Notes: generated from the sequence alone by a model not told the origin. A DNA stretch of 64,000 nucleotides from Streptomyces sp. CB02923 (GCF_001905005.1 NZ_LWKZ01000029.1:62001-126000); one strand, 5' to 3'. Shown: positions 15,327 through 23,657, counted from the first letter of the stretch. Program-made: numbers and translations.

Positions 15327-16382
15327 CTAAAGGGTGACGCCGACCGTCACCGGCTCGTTGACCAGCGTGACGCCGAAGGCCGCGCGGACGCCCTCGCGGA
15401 CCTCGCGGGCCAGCGCGAGCAGGTCCTCGGTGGTGGCTTCGCCGCGGTTGGTGAGGGCGAGGGTGTGCTTGGTGGAGATGCGGGCCGGGCCGTCGCCGTA
15501 GCCCTTGGTGAAGCCCGCGCGGTCGATGAGCCAGGCGGCCGAGGTCTTCACGCGGCCGTCCTCCGCCGGGAAGGCGGGCGGGGTGACGTCCGCGCCGAGG
15601 CGTTCGCGGACGCGGGCGAGGAAGTCGGCGTGCTGGGCCTCGGTGAGGACCGGGTTGGTGAAGAAGGAGCCCGCCGACCAGGTGTCGTGGTCCTCCGGGT
15701 CCAGGACCATGCCCTTGCCGGCCCGCAGCTTCAGTACGGTCTCGCGGGCGGTGGCGGCCGGTACCCGGTCGCCCGCGCCGACGCCGAGGGTGCGTGCGGT
15801 CTCCGGGTACTTGATCGGCGCGGACAGCCCGTCCGCGTCCTCCAGGGCGAAGCGCACGCGCAGCACGACGAACCGGCCGGGGTGCTCCTTGAAGCGGCTG
15901 TGGCGGTACGAGAACGCGCACTCGGCGTTCGAAAGGGTCACGGTCTCGCCCGCTATGCGGTCGTACGCGACCACTTCGGTGATGGTGGCGGACACTTCCT
16001 GCCCGTACGCCCCCACGTTCTGAATGGGCGTGGCACCCGCCGAGCCGGGGATGCCGGCCAGGCACTCGATGCCCGCGAGCCCGGCCTCGACGGTGCGGGC
16101 CACCGCGTCCGACCAGTTCTCGCCCGCGGCCAGCGTCAGGTCCGTGCCGTCGAGCGCGAAACCGCGGGTGGCGATGTGCAGCGCGGTGCCCTCGAAGCCC
16201 TTGTCGCCGATGACCAGGTTGCTGCCGCCGCCGATGACGAGCAGCGGCGTCCCCGACGCGTCGGCCTCGCGGACGGCCGCGACCACCTCGTCGTCCGTGG
16301 TGGCGGTGAGCAGCCGGGTGGCCGGTCCGCCGAGGCGGAAGGTGGTCAGCGGGGCGAGGGGGGCATCGGTGAGTTCCTGCAC
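15327..16382 (-). CDS. murB: UDP-N-acetylenolpyruvoylglucosamine reductase
   Basis: FAD enzyme making UDP-MurNAc for peptidoglycan, 351 residues, cytoplasmic. Shown by the FAD-binding core (LVIGGGSNLVIGD, GIPGSAGATPIQNVGAYGQE), the YRHSRFK arginine, the catalytic serine in WSAGSFFTNPV and the terminal NEPVTVG glutamate. This is the type without the extra YxxxxF segment being obvious. Transcribed away from a strong hairpin that separates it from the upstream MaoC-type genes. Confidence 0.96.
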   Translation of the reverse strand: MQELTDAPLAPLTTFRLGGPATRLLTATTDDEVVAAVREADASGTPLLVIGGGSNLVIGDKGFEGTALHIATRGFALDGTDLTLAAGENWSDAVARTVEAGLAGIECLAGIPGSAGATPIQNVGAYGQEVSATITEVVAYDRIAGETVTLSNAECAFSYRHSRFKEHPGRFVVLRVRFALEDADGLSAPIKYPETARTLGVGAGDRVPAATARETVLKLRAGKGMVLDPEDHDTWSAGSFFTNPVLTEAQHADFLARVRERLGADVTPPAFPAEDGRVKTSAAWLIDRAGFTKGYGDGPARISTKHTLALTNRGEATTEDLLALAREVREGVRAAFGVTLVNEPVTVGVTL

Positions 16383-16394
16383 GGGCCCAAGGGT

Positions 16395-16433
16395 ACGGGG
16401 GCGGCCCGGCCGCGCGGGCCGGGCCGCCCCCGT
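16395..16433 (-). terminator. terminator hairpin between MaoC-type gene and murB
   Basis: A perfect 17-bp stem (ACGGGGGCGGCCCGGCC and complement) with a 5-nt loop, 20 bp past the upstream stop. Confidence 0.75.
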
Positions 16434-16452
16434 GAAGTGACGATCATTCGGC

Positions 16453-16887
16453 TCAGGCGAGCCGCACCACCGCGCGCGACATCCCCAGCACCTTCTGCCC
16501 GGCGCTCTTCGCGGTCAGGTCGACGCGCACCGTACGGGCCTGGTCGTCCAGCTTGGCCGCGACCTTGGCGCTGACCTCGATGACCGCGCCCTCGTCGTCG
16601 TTCGGCACCACGACGGGCTTGGTGAAGCGCACGCCGTACTCGACGACGGCGCCCGGGTCACCGGTCCAGTCGGTGACCACGCGGACCGCCTCGGCCATGG
16701 TGAACATGCCGTGCGCGATCACGTCGGGCAGGCCAACCTCTTTGGCGAACTTCTCGTTCCAGTGGATCGGGTTGAAGTCACCGGAGGCGCCCGCATAGCG
16801 CACGAGCGTGGCACGTGTCACAGGAAAAGTCTGCGCCGGGAGTTCGGTGCCGGCCTCGACGTCGTCGTAAGAGATCTTCGCCGCCAT
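16453..16887 (-). CDS. MaoC-fold dehydratase, catalytic subunit (HadB-like)
   Basis: Hot-dog-fold (R)-3-hydroxyacyl dehydratase family, 144 residues. The hydratase-2 motif is intact: GASGDFNPIHWNEKFAKEVGLPDVIAHGMFTM, seen here as GDFNPIHW with the catalytic Asp and His. It starts 4 bp after the stop of the HadA-like gene, so the two are co-translated and probably form a heterodimer. In mycobacteria the equivalent HadAB serves mycolic-acid synthesis; streptomycetes make no mycolates, so the acyl substrate is unknown. Confidence 0.9.
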   Translation of the reverse strand: MAAKISYDDVEAGTELPAQTFPVTRATLVRYAGASGDFNPIHWNEKFAKEVGLPDVIAHGMFTMAEAVRVVTDWTGDPGAVVEYGVRFTKPVVVPNDDEGAVIEVSAKVAAKLDDQARTVRVDLTAKSAGQKVLGMSRAVVRLA

Positions 16888-16891
16888 CGCG

Positions 16892-17347
16892 TCAGCCCTC
16901 CTGCCCGGCGGCGCGCGCCACCAGCTTGGTGATAGCGGTCACCACGTGGTCGCCCGCTTCGTCGTGCACCTCACCGCGGATATCGAGAATGTCGTTTCCC
17001 GCCATGGATTTGATCGCCTCGATGGTCGAGGTGACCGTCAGCCGGTCACCGGCGCGCACCGGCCGGGTGTAGGCGAATTTCTGGTCGCCGTGCACCACCC
17101 GGCTGTAATCGAGTCCCAGCTGCGGGTCTTCGACGACCTGTCCGGCGGCCCGGAAGGTGATGGAGAACACAAAGGTCGGCGGGGCGATCACATCGGGGTG
17201 ACCGAGCGCCCTGGCGGCATCGGCGTCGGTGTATGCCGGGGCGGGGTCCCCGATCGCCTCGGCGAATTCGCGGATCTTCTCCCGGCCGACCTCGTAAGGA
17301 GCGGTGGCCGGGTAGCTCCGCCCGACAAAGGACTGGTCGAGCGCCAT
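16892..17347 (-). CDS. MaoC N-terminal-type dehydratase partner (HadA-like, UPF0336)
   Basis: Hot-dog protein of 151 residues, UPF0336 type. The region corresponding to the catalytic motif reads AIGDPAPAYTDADAA, so the Asp remains but the catalytic His position is Tyr; this fits a non-catalytic, substrate-binding partner of the adjacent HadB-like subunit. ATG 17347 has GGGAGG ten bases upstream; a 27-residue longer frame has no ribosome site. Located after rpmG, as in mycobacteria. Confidence 0.9.
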   Translation of the reverse strand: MALDQSFVGRSYPATAPYEVGREKIREFAEAIGDPAPAYTDADAARALGHPDVIAPPTFVFSITFRAAGQVVEDPQLGLDYSRVVHGDQKFAYTRPVRAGDRLTVTSTIEAIKSMAGNDILDIRGEVHDEAGDHVVTAITKLVARAAGQEG

Positions 17348-17461
17348 GGGCTCGCAACCTCCCTGAACTGGTCCCTGCAAGGGAACCTGACCTTGACATA
17401 CGGGCACGTCGGCGCGCAGCACGGACATTCACGCCACCCGCCACCGGTCGCACCACAACGC

Positions 17462-17498
17462 CGCGAGGCCGCCCCCATCAACTGGGGACGGCCTCGCG
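17462..17498 (-). terminator. terminator hairpin after rpmG
   Basis: CGCGAGGCCG-CCCC / GGGG-CGGCCTCGCG stem with one mismatch, about 14 bp past the rpmG stop. Confidence 0.7.
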
Positions 17499-17511
17499 AT
17501 CGAGCCTGGTG

Positions 17512-17676
17512 TTATCGCGTCTCGCGGTGCGCGGTGTGCGAGTTGCAGCGCGGGCAGTGCTTCTTCATCTCAAGACGGTCCGGGTCGTTACGCCGGTTCT
17601 TCTTGGTGATGTAGTTCCGCTCCTTGCACTCCACGCAGGCCAGCGTGATCTTCGGGCGGACGTCGGTGGCAGCCAC
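17512..17676 (-). CDS. rpmG: 50S ribosomal protein L33, zinc-binding (C+) form
   Basis: 54-residue ribosomal protein (VAATDVRPKITLACVECKER...). Two cysteine pairs, CVEC and CPRC, make it the zinc-ribbon form, as opposed to the cysteine-free paralogue used under zinc starvation. GTG 17676 has GGAG six bases upstream. Sits between tRNA-Met and the HadA-like gene. Confidence 0.97.
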   Translation of the reverse strand: MAATDVRPKITLACVECKERNYITKKNRRNDPDRLEMKKHCPRCNSHTAHRETR

Positions 17677-17765
17677 GTGAGTGCTCCTTGGACGGACAGA
17701 CGGACGGATGAACGCATACAAGAGTAGCCGATCGGGAGACCGACCCCACAATCGGCTACTGTCAG

Positions 17766-17838
17766 TAGCGGTGACCGGACTTGAACCGGTGACACAGCGA
17801 TTATGAGCCGCTTGCTCTACCGACTGAGCTACACCGCT
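17766..17838 (-). tRNA. tRNA-Met (CAT), elongator type
   Basis: 73-nt cloverleaf: acceptor AGCGGTG / CACCGCT, anticodon loop CTCATAA with anticodon CAT, T-arm ACCGGTTCAAGTCCGGT, discriminator A. It lacks the features of an initiator tRNA (unpaired first position, GGG/CCC anticodon stem). Confidence 0.96.
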
Positions 17839-17885
17839 GTGATGCGAGTGGATCCCGCCCGAAGACGGGATACCTCACACATCAG

Positions 17886-17958
17886 AGCCCCAATACGGAA
17901 TCGAACCGTAGACCTTCTCCTTACCATGGAGACGCTCTGCCGACTGAGCTATTGGGGC
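17886..17958 (-). tRNA. tRNA-Thr (GGT)
   Basis: 73-nt cloverleaf: acceptor GCCCCAA / TTGGGGC, D-arm GCTC/GAGC, anticodon stem TCTCC/GGAGA with loop ATGGTAA (anticodon GGT), T-arm TACGGTTCGATTCCGTA, discriminator T. Confidence 0.96.
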
Positions 17959-18139
17959 GAGCGATGAAGACATTACACGGCCTGCCGCCAAAGGTGAAAT
18001 CCGTATCCGCGGACCGCCTCGGCCGCCCCTCGCACCACACCGGTACGACTATTTCGTGCCTCCGTGAAGCTCCCCTGAGCGCCCCCTAGGCTCGGACCAC
18101 GCTGCGTGATCTTGCACGCCCGGTCCTTCGAGGAGCGCG

Positions 18140-19429
18140 ATGTCCGACAGCAGTCAGCCGCAGCCGGGACCCGACAAGGCGACGGGCAGCGACGGCGCGG
18201 GCGCCGCGGCGGGCACCCTGGTGCTCTGCGACGCCCGGCTCGCCGACGGCCGCGTGGTGGACGTACGGCTCAGCGGCGGGCGCATCGAGGCGGTCGGCAC
18301 GGCAGGCAGCCTCGCCCCCCAGGGCACCCGCGTCGACCTCGGCGGCTACCTGCTGCTCCCGGCCCCCGCCGAACCGCACGCGCACTGCGACACCGCGCTG
18401 ACCGCGGACGCCGCCGGACCCGCCACCGACACGCTCGAAGACGTCCAGCGCCGCACCACCGAAGCCGCCCTCCTGCAACTCGGGCACGGCGCCACGGCGC
18501 TGCGCACCCACGTACGCATCGGCGACGTCCAGGGCCTGCGGTCGCTGGAGGCCGTCCTCCAGGCGGGCCGGTCCCTGCGCGGGCTGGCCGAGCTGACCGC
18601 GGTCGCGGTGCCCCGGATGCTCACCGGGGCGGCCGGCGCGGACGGGCTCGCGATGCTGCGCGACGCCGTCAAGATGGGCGCCGCGGTCGTCGGCGGCTGC
18701 CCGGACCTCGACCCCGACCCGGCCGGGTACGCCGAAGCCGTCCTGGAGCTCGCGGGCGAGCACGGCTGCGCGGTGGACCTGCACACGGACGGCGACGACC
18801 CCGCGCGCCTCGCCCGCCTCGCGGCGATGGCGGGCGGACTGCGGCCCGGCGTGGCCATCGGGCCGTGCGCGGGCCTGTCGGCGCTGCCGCCCGCGGTCGC
18901 GGCCCGTACCGCCGAACAGCTCGCGGCGGCCGGCGTGACGGTCGTCTGCCTGCCGCAGGGCGGCTGCGCGGCCCTGGAGCGGCACGGCGCCCGGCTGCCG
19001 GGCTGCGGGGCCACCGGCGGCCGGGCGGCCCGTACCGCGCCCGTACGGCTGCTGCGCGCGGCCGGGGTGCGTGTGGCGGCCGGCAGCGGCGCGCTGCGCG
19101 ACGCGGCGAACCCGGTGGGCCGCGGTGACCCCCTGGAGGCCGCGTACCTGCTGGCCTCCTTGGGGGAGGCCGGTCCCGCGGCCGCCTACGGGACGGTCAG
19201 TACGGCCGCCCGCGCGACGCTGGGCCTGCCGGAGGTCCGCGTCGAAGCGGGCTTCCCCGCGGAACTGCTGGCCGTACGCGGCGAAAGCCTCGCCGGGGTG
19301 CTGTCGCTCGCGTACAGCCGGATCGTGGTGCACCGGGGGCGCGTGGTGGCGCGGACGAGCGCGGTGCGCGAGTACTGCGACTCGGCGGCCGCGGTGGCGC
19401 TGGAGCTGCCGCGGCAGTCGCAGCGGTGA
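18140..19429 (+). CDS. cytosine-deaminase-like amidohydrolase lacking catalytic residues
   Basis: 429 residues with clear collinearity to CodA-type cytosine deaminases: EPHAHCDTA (metal His80/His82 kept), GAAVVGGCPDLDPD, VDLHTDGDDP, and an ungapped 13-residue match of GSGALRDAANPVG to the E. coli GHDD...PLG segment. The functional residues are changed, however: E. coli Gln156 is Arg here (AVAVPRM), catalytic Glu217 is Gly218 (HTDG for HCDE), His246 is Pro242 (VAIGPCAG) and metal ligand Asp313 is Gly317. His214 is kept (His215). The reading frame is intact and codon use normal, so it looks like a maintained pseudo-enzyme or an enzyme with a different chemistry. No operon partner is evident. 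Confidence 0.82.
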   Translation: MSDSSQPQPGPDKATGSDGAGAAAGTLVLCDARLADGRVVDVRLSGGRIEAVGTAGSLAPQGTRVDLGGYLLLPAPAEPHAHCDTALTADAAGPATDTLEDVQRRTTEAALLQLGHGATALRTHVRIGDVQGLRSLEAVLQAGRSLRGLAELTAVAVPRMLTGAAGADGLAMLRDAVKMGAAVVGGCPDLDPDPAGYAEAVLELAGEHGCAVDLHTDGDDPARLARLAAMAGGLRPGVAIGPCAGLSALPPAVAARTAEQLAAAGVTVVCLPQGGCAALERHGARLPGCGATGGRAARTAPVRLLRAAGVRVAAGSGALRDAANPVGRGDPLEAAYLLASLGEAGPAAAYGTVSTAARATLGLPEVRVEAGFPAELLAVRGESLAGVLSLAYSRIVVHRGRVVARTSAVREYCDSAAAVALELPRQSQR

Positions 19430-19522
19430 GTGCGGCGGTCGCAGCGGTGGGGGGCGGTGAGCCGAGGGGTGGCGCGCCGGGGTGCCGGGACGTGACGGCG
19501 TGACAGGCGTACGGTCGGGATC

Positions 19523-20182
19523 ATGCGCATTGTCATCGCAGGTGGACATGGTCAGATCGCGCTGCGGCTGGAACGGCTGCTCCACGAGCGCGGGGACGAG
19601 GTCGCGGGCATCATCCGCCGGCCCGAACAGGCCGGGGACTTGCTGTCCGCCGGCGCCGAGCCGGTCGTCTGCGACCTGGAGACGGCTGCCGTCGGCGACG
19701 TCGCCCGGCACCTCGAAGGGGCGGACGCGGCGGTCTTCGCGGCGGGCGCCGGGCCGGGCAGCGGCATCGGACGCAAGGAGTCGGTGGACCGCGGTGCCGC
19801 GGCCCTCTTCGCGGACGCGGCGGAGGCGGCCGGCGTACGGCGCTTCCTCGTCGTGTCGTCGATGGGCGCCGACAAGGAGCCACCGGAGGGCACGGACGAG
19901 GTGTTCGCCGCGTATCTGCGCGCCAAGGGCGCCGCGGACGCCGACGTACGCGCCCGGTCCGGCCTGGACTGGACGATTCTGCGGCCGGGCCGCCTGACGG
20001 ACGACCCGGGCACCGGCCGGGTCCGCCTGGCCGAGTCGACCGGCCGCGACGAGATCACCCGGGACGACGTGGCAGCCGTGCTCGCCGCCCTCCTGGACGA
20101 GCCGCGCACAGCCGGCCGCACGCTGGAGCTGATCGGCGGCGACACTCCGGTCGAGGACGCCGTCCGCTCGGCCGCCGGCTGA
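19523..20182 (+). CDS. NAD(P)-binding reductase, atypical SDR/NmrA-like
   Basis: 219-residue Rossmann protein. The N-terminus MRIVIAGGHGQIALRLERLL carries the glycine-rich dinucleotide motif; DLETAAV and VFAAGAGPGSG follow, with VVSSMGAD and WTILRPGRLTDDPGTG as in atypical short-chain dehydrogenases that lack the YxxxK pair. ATG 19523. Substrate unknown. It follows the amidohydrolase-like gene by 93 bp and is closed by a hairpin. Confidence 0.85.
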   Translation: MRIVIAGGHGQIALRLERLLHERGDEVAGIIRRPEQAGDLLSAGAEPVVCDLETAAVGDVARHLEGADAAVFAAGAGPGSGIGRKESVDRGAAALFADAAEAAGVRRFLVVSSMGADKEPPEGTDEVFAAYLRAKGAADADVRARSGLDWTILRPGRLTDDPGTGRVRLAESTGRDEITRDDVAAVLAALLDEPRTAGRTLELIGGDTPVEDAVRSAAG

Positions 20183-20192
20183 CCGTGCCGGT

Positions 20193-20223
20193 CCGGTCCC
20201 GCTCCTCCCCGGAGCGGGACCGG
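20193..20223 (+). terminator. terminator hairpin after NAD(P)-binding reductase
   Basis: Perfect 13-bp stem CCGGTCCCGCTCC / GGAGCGGGACCGG, loop TCCCC, 10 bp past the stop. Confidence 0.7.
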
Positions 20224-20255
20224 AGCGGGACCGGAGCGGGTGTTCGACCACAGCA

Positions 20256-20293
20256 AAGAGGCCCTGATCCGTTCTCACGGATCAGGGCCTCTT
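20256..20293 (-). terminator. terminator after tRNA-Tyr
   Basis: A perfect 17-bp stem (AAGAGGCCCTGATCCGT and complement) with TCTC loop, just past the tRNA 3' end; a short T-run (CTCTTTG) follows on the minus strand. It could also stop convergent plus-strand transcription. Confidence 0.8.
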
Positions 20294-20301
20294 CGGACCT
20301 G

Positions 20302-20383
20302 TGGCGGCGCCAGGATTCGAACCTGGGAAGGTAAAACCGGCAGATTTACAGTCTGCTCCCTTTGGCCGCTCGGGCACACCGCC
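20302..20383 (-). tRNA. tRNA-Tyr (GTA)
   Basis: 82-nt class II tRNA with a long variable arm: acceptor GGCGGTG / CGCCGCC, anticodon stem GCAGA/TCTGC with loop CTGTAAA (anticodon GTA), T-arm CCAGGTTCGAATCCTGG, discriminator A. Confidence 0.96.
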
Positions 20384-20574
20384 AGGGCTTGCTGCCGGGA
20401 GATCCGCCGGTGTGGCGTCGCTCCGTGGCAACGTCGTAAACCTTACCCGATAGCCAGGGGTGGTCCGCCACTCGGTTCTTCCCGGCTCGATCATGCACCG
20501 GGTGACTAGGCTTGCGGAGCGGCCTTGAATGGGCCGTACCCCTGACGGATCTACGTACGAGGAGCCAACTCAAG

Positions 20575-21063
20575 ATGGCCGACTCCAGTTTCGACATCGT
20601 CTCGAAGGTCGAGCGGCAGGAGGTCGACAACGCCCTCAACCAGGCCGCCAAGGAGATCTCGCAGCGCTACGACTTCAAGGGCGTGGGCGCGTCGATCGAG
20701 TGGTCGGGCGAGAAGATCGAGATGCGGGCCAACGCCGAGGAGCGGGTGAAGGCCGTCCTCGACATCTTCCAGTCCAAGCTGATCAAGCGCGGGATCTCGC
20801 TGAAGGCGCTGGACGCGGGCGAGCCGCAGGCCTCCGGCAAGGAGCACAAGATCTTCGCCACCCTCCAGGAAGGCATCACCCAGGAGAACGCGAAGAAGGT
20901 CGCCAAGATCATCCGCGATGAGGGCCCGAAGGGCGTCAAGCCACAGGTGCAGGGCGACGAGCTGCGTGTCACCTCGAAGAGCCGGGACGACCTCCAGGCC
21001 GTGCAGCAGCTGCTGAAGGGCAAGGACCTGGACTTCGCGCTGCAGTTCGTGAACTACCGGTAG
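20575..21063 (+). CDS. YajQ family nucleotide-binding protein
   Basis: 162 residues, the usual length of the UPF0234/YajQ family: two ferredoxin-like domains, starting MADSSFDIVSKVERQEVDNAL, with RYDFKGVGASIEWSG and the terminal ALQFVNYR. Family members bind nucleotides, and one Xanthomonas member binds cyclic di-GMP; the ligand here is not known. ATG 20575 has GAGGAG upstream and matches the family N-terminus. Confidence 0.95.
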   Translation: MADSSFDIVSKVERQEVDNALNQAAKEISQRYDFKGVGASIEWSGEKIEMRANAEERVKAVLDIFQSKLIKRGISLKALDAGEPQASGKEHKIFATLQEGITQENAKKVAKIIRDEGPKGVKPQVQGDELRVTSKSRDDLQAVQQLLKGKDLDFALQFVNYR

Positions 21064-21280
21064 GAGCGGTTTCCGGGCTCCGACCGGGGGCTGTTGGTGG
21101 GGCGGTACGCGGGTGCGTAGCGCCCCACCGGTGCGTTCACGGCCGGAGGGGGCGCGGCCGGTGTGTTCACGACCGGAGGGGGTACGGCTCGGCGGGGGCG
21201 CGGCCTGAGGGGGAGCACGGCTCGGCGGGGCGCGGCCCGGCGGGCGCGCGGCCCCGGGAGACGGGTGCGCCGGTGGAGGC

Positions 21281-21311
21281 TTGACCTCAACTTTGGTTCA
21301 GGTCCGAAGGT
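21281..21311 (+). promoter_or_regulatory. MerR/SoxR-type operator-promoter
   Basis: -35 TTGACC (21281-21286) overlaps an inverted repeat ACCTCAAC-N4-GTTCAGGT (21284-21303). With the 19-bp spacer typical of MerR-family promoters the -10 would be GAAGGT (21306-21311), and transcription would start at or next to the ATG of the ABM-fold gene. The half-sites resemble SoxR boxes of Streptomyces. The -10 is weak, as expected for an activator-dependent promoter. Confidence 0.6.
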
Positions 21312-21317
21312 GTTCAC

Positions 21318-22121
21318 ATGACCTCGGAGACGGAAAACACGCAGGCCGCACACACCGTCCGGGCCACGGCACCGGAACAGCCCCTCGGGTCGGCCTCGGC
21401 CACTGCCGCTGCCGCTGTCACTGCCGGCGTCACTGCCACCGCTTCGGGTGGCGGCCAGGGACCGGTGCGGCTCCTGGCGGACACCCTGCCCGACATACGG
21501 CGGACCGGCGTCGGCACCGTGCTGATCAGCGAGTGGGACGCGGACGGCCCCGCGCGGCAGCAGGCCATGGCCGAGGGCGCCGCGCGGGCGTTGCGGGCGG
21601 CGCCGCTGCCGGACGGCCTGGTCTCGCAGGTCTACCTCACCGGTACGGACGGCCGCACCGTACTCGGCTTCGGGCAGTGGGAGGACGGACCGGCCGGACC
21701 GTCACCGGCAGCCGTCGAGGCGGGCGGCGCCCGGCGCTACCGCTACTACCGCAGCCTGCTGCCGCAGGGCGAGCAGCCGGAGCCGGGGTGCGTCGTGGCC
21801 GTCTCCTTCGAGACGACGGGGCACGAGGCCGCCCGGCAACTCGTCGACGGCCTGCTGGACATGATGGGCGGCGTACAGCCGGGCTCCGACGAGACCGCGC
21901 GGACCGGGTCCGGCGGGATCTCCTCGAACTTCCACATCAGCGAGGACGGCACCCGGGTCTTCAACTACAGCGAGTGGACGGACGAGGCCGCGCACCAGCG
22001 CATGGTCGAGTCCTCCTTGCAGCAGGGCGGTGCGGTGCTGAGCCTCGTCGCGAGCATCCCGGGCGTCACGTCGCTCGGCTTCAAGCGGTACGTGACGCCT
22101 CGGGGACTGGTACGGCGGTGA
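21318..22121 (+). CDS. two-domain ABM-fold (antibiotic biosynthesis monooxygenase-like) protein
   Basis: 267 residues. After an Ala/Thr-rich N-terminal stretch of ~45 residues come two similar ferredoxin-like halves: TVLISEWDADGPARQQAMAEGAARAL...LTGTDGRTVLGFGQWED and AVSFETTGHEAARQLVDGLLDMM...HISEDGTRVFNYSEWTD, each with the strand-helix-strand and terminal FxxWxD/YSEWTD pattern of ABM-fold proteins. No enzyme activity can be inferred. The upstream SoxR-like operator suggests induction by redox-cycling compounds, as for ABM-fold genes I recall in the S. coelicolor SoxR regulon. Translation may be leaderless, or may use GAAGG seven bases upstream. Confidence 0.75.
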   Translation: MTSETENTQAAHTVRATAPEQPLGSASATAAAAVTAGVTATASGGGQGPVRLLADTLPDIRRTGVGTVLISEWDADGPARQQAMAEGAARALRAAPLPDGLVSQVYLTGTDGRTVLGFGQWEDGPAGPSPAAVEAGGARRYRYYRSLLPQGEQPEPGCVVAVSFETTGHEAARQLVDGLLDMMGGVQPGSDETARTGSGGISSNFHISEDGTRVFNYSEWTDEAAHQRMVESSLQQGGAVLSLVASIPGVTSLGFKRYVTPRGLVRR

Positions 22122-22136
22122 GGTCGAAGCCGTACG

Positions 22137-22184
22137 TGGGTGCGGGTGCGGGTGCGGGTACGAGTGCCGGTGCCGGTGCGGGGA
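22137..22184. repeat. 6-bp simple repeat (GGTGCG/GGTGCC)n
   Basis: About eight hexamer units between the ABM-fold gene and the convergent YccF gene. No coding role seen. Confidence 0.6.
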
Positions 22185-22206
22185 CGCGTACGCGCGCCGG
22201 AGCCGC

Positions 22207-22602
22207 TCAGTAGCGCCCGGCGAAAGGCTGGTCCGTCGGGACGATCTCGCGGCCGAGCGGGAGCAGGGAGAGCGGCACCATCTTGAAGTTCGCGATGCCG
22301 AACGGGATGCCGATGATCGTCACGCACTGGAGGAGCCCTGTGACGATGTGGCCCAGCGCCAGCCACCAGCCCGCGAAGATGACCCAGATGACGTTGCCGA
22401 TGACCGAACCGGCGCCCGCGTCGCGCCGCTCCACCGTCGTACGGCCGAAGGGCCACAGCGCGTACCCCGCGATACGGAACGAGGCTATGCCGAAGGGGAT
22501 CGTGACGATCAGGACGCAGCAGATGATGCCCGCGACGACATAGCCGATGGCCATCCACAAGCCGCTCAGGATCAGCCAGATGACGTTGAGGATGAGCTTC
22601 AT
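22207..22602 (-). CDS. YccF domain inner-membrane protein
   Basis: 131 residues with two copies of the YccF motif: LILNVIWLILSGLWMAIGYV...VTIPFGIASFRIAGYALWPFGR and VIGNVIWVIFAGWWLALGHI...IGIPFGIANFKMVPLSLLPLGR. Four TM segments are likely. ATG 22602 has GGAAGG about ten bases upstream. Function of the family is not known. Stand-alone gene convergent with the ABM-fold gene. Confidence 0.9.
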   Translation of the reverse strand: MKLILNVIWLILSGLWMAIGYVVAGIICCVLIVTIPFGIASFRIAGYALWPFGRTTVERRDAGAGSVIGNVIWVIFAGWWLALGHIVTGLLQCVTIIGIPFGIANFKMVPLSLLPLGREIVPTDQPFAGRY

Positions 22603-22793
22603 GCGAGGCAGCCTTCCATGCACCTAAGCGTGCGGTGGTTGTGTCTTACCTCCAGGTAGACGCAGTGGCGGTCGGAATCGTTGCAAGCGCGGCGGGCTCG
22701 GGCGGCGGGCCGGGGCCGGCTCGGGTAGCGGGCTGGGACGGCGGGCCGGAGCGGGCCCGGGGCTGCGGTCAGACCGGCGCTTGAGCCGGGGGT

Positions 22794-23657
22794 TCAGGAG
22801 TGGCGGCCCGCCATCTGTTCCAGACGGGTGATGCGCTCGCGCATCGGCGGGTGGGTCGAGAAGAGCTTGGTCAGGCCGTCACCGGCCCGGAACGGGTTGG
22901 CGATCATCATGTGGCTCGCCGTCTCCAGCCGTGGTTCGGCCGGCAGCGGGAGCTGCTGGGTGCCCGACTCCAGCTTGCGGAGCGCGGAGGCCAGGGCGAG
23001 CGGATCGCCGGTGAGCTGGGCGCCGGAGGCGTCGGCCTGGTACTCGCGGGAGCGGCTGACGGCCAGTTGGATGAGGGAGGCGGCCACCGGCCCGAGGATC
23101 ATGATCAGCAGCATGCCCAGGATGCCGGGGCCCTCTTCGTCGTCGGAGCGGCCTATGGGAATCAGCCAGGCGAAGTTGACCAGGAACATCACGACCGAGG
23201 CCAGGGCTCCGGCCACGGAGGAGATGAGGATGTCGCGGTTGTAGACGTGGCTGAGCTCGTGGCCGATGACGCCGCGCAGCTCTCGTTCGTCCAGGAGGTG
23301 CAGGATGCCTTCCGTGCAGCAGACGGCGGCGTTGCGCGGGTTGCGGCCGGTGGCGAAGGCGTTGGGTGCCTGGGTCGGTGAGATGTACAGACGGGGCATG
23401 GGCTGGCGCGCGGCCGTGGAGAGCTCGCGGACCATGCGGTAGAGCTGCGGGGCCTCGAACTCGCTGACCGGGCGGGCGCGCATCGCGCGCAGGGCCAGCT
23501 TGTCGCTGTTCCAGTACGCGTAGGCGTTGGTTCCCAGGGCCACGAGGACCGCGATGATCAGGCCAGTACGGCCGAAGAGACTGCCGATGACGATGATGAG
23601 TGCGGACAGTCCCCCGAGGAGTACGGCGGTCCTGAGCCCGTTGTGCCTGCGGTGCAC
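22794..23657 (-). CDS. htpX: HtpX-type zinc metalloprotease
   Basis: 287-residue membrane protease (M48B) that takes part in membrane-protein quality control. The N-terminal TM pair (TAVLLGGLSALIIVIGSLFG, TGLIIAVLVALG), the zinc motif GHELSHVYNRD (HExxH), two further TM segments and the third ligand region SRSREYQADASGA are present; THPPMRERITRLEQM closes it. GTG 23657 is chosen because GGAGGG lies six bases upstream and the length then matches Streptomyces HtpX; an ATG 18 codons earlier lacks a ribosome site. It lies just downstream of the nuo2 cluster in map order but starts a separate upstream unit. Confidence 0.95.
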   Translation of the reverse strand: MHRRHNGLRTAVLLGGLSALIIVIGSLFGRTGLIIAVLVALGTNAYAYWNSDKLALRAMRARPVSEFEAPQLYRMVRELSTAARQPMPRLYISPTQAPNAFATGRNPRNAAVCCTEGILHLLDERELRGVIGHELSHVYNRDILISSVAGALASVVMFLVNFAWLIPIGRSDDEEGPGILGMLLIMILGPVAASLIQLAVSRSREYQADASGAQLTGDPLALASALRKLESGTQQLPLPAEPRLETASHMMIANPFRAGDGLTKLFSTHPPMRERITRLEQMAGRHS

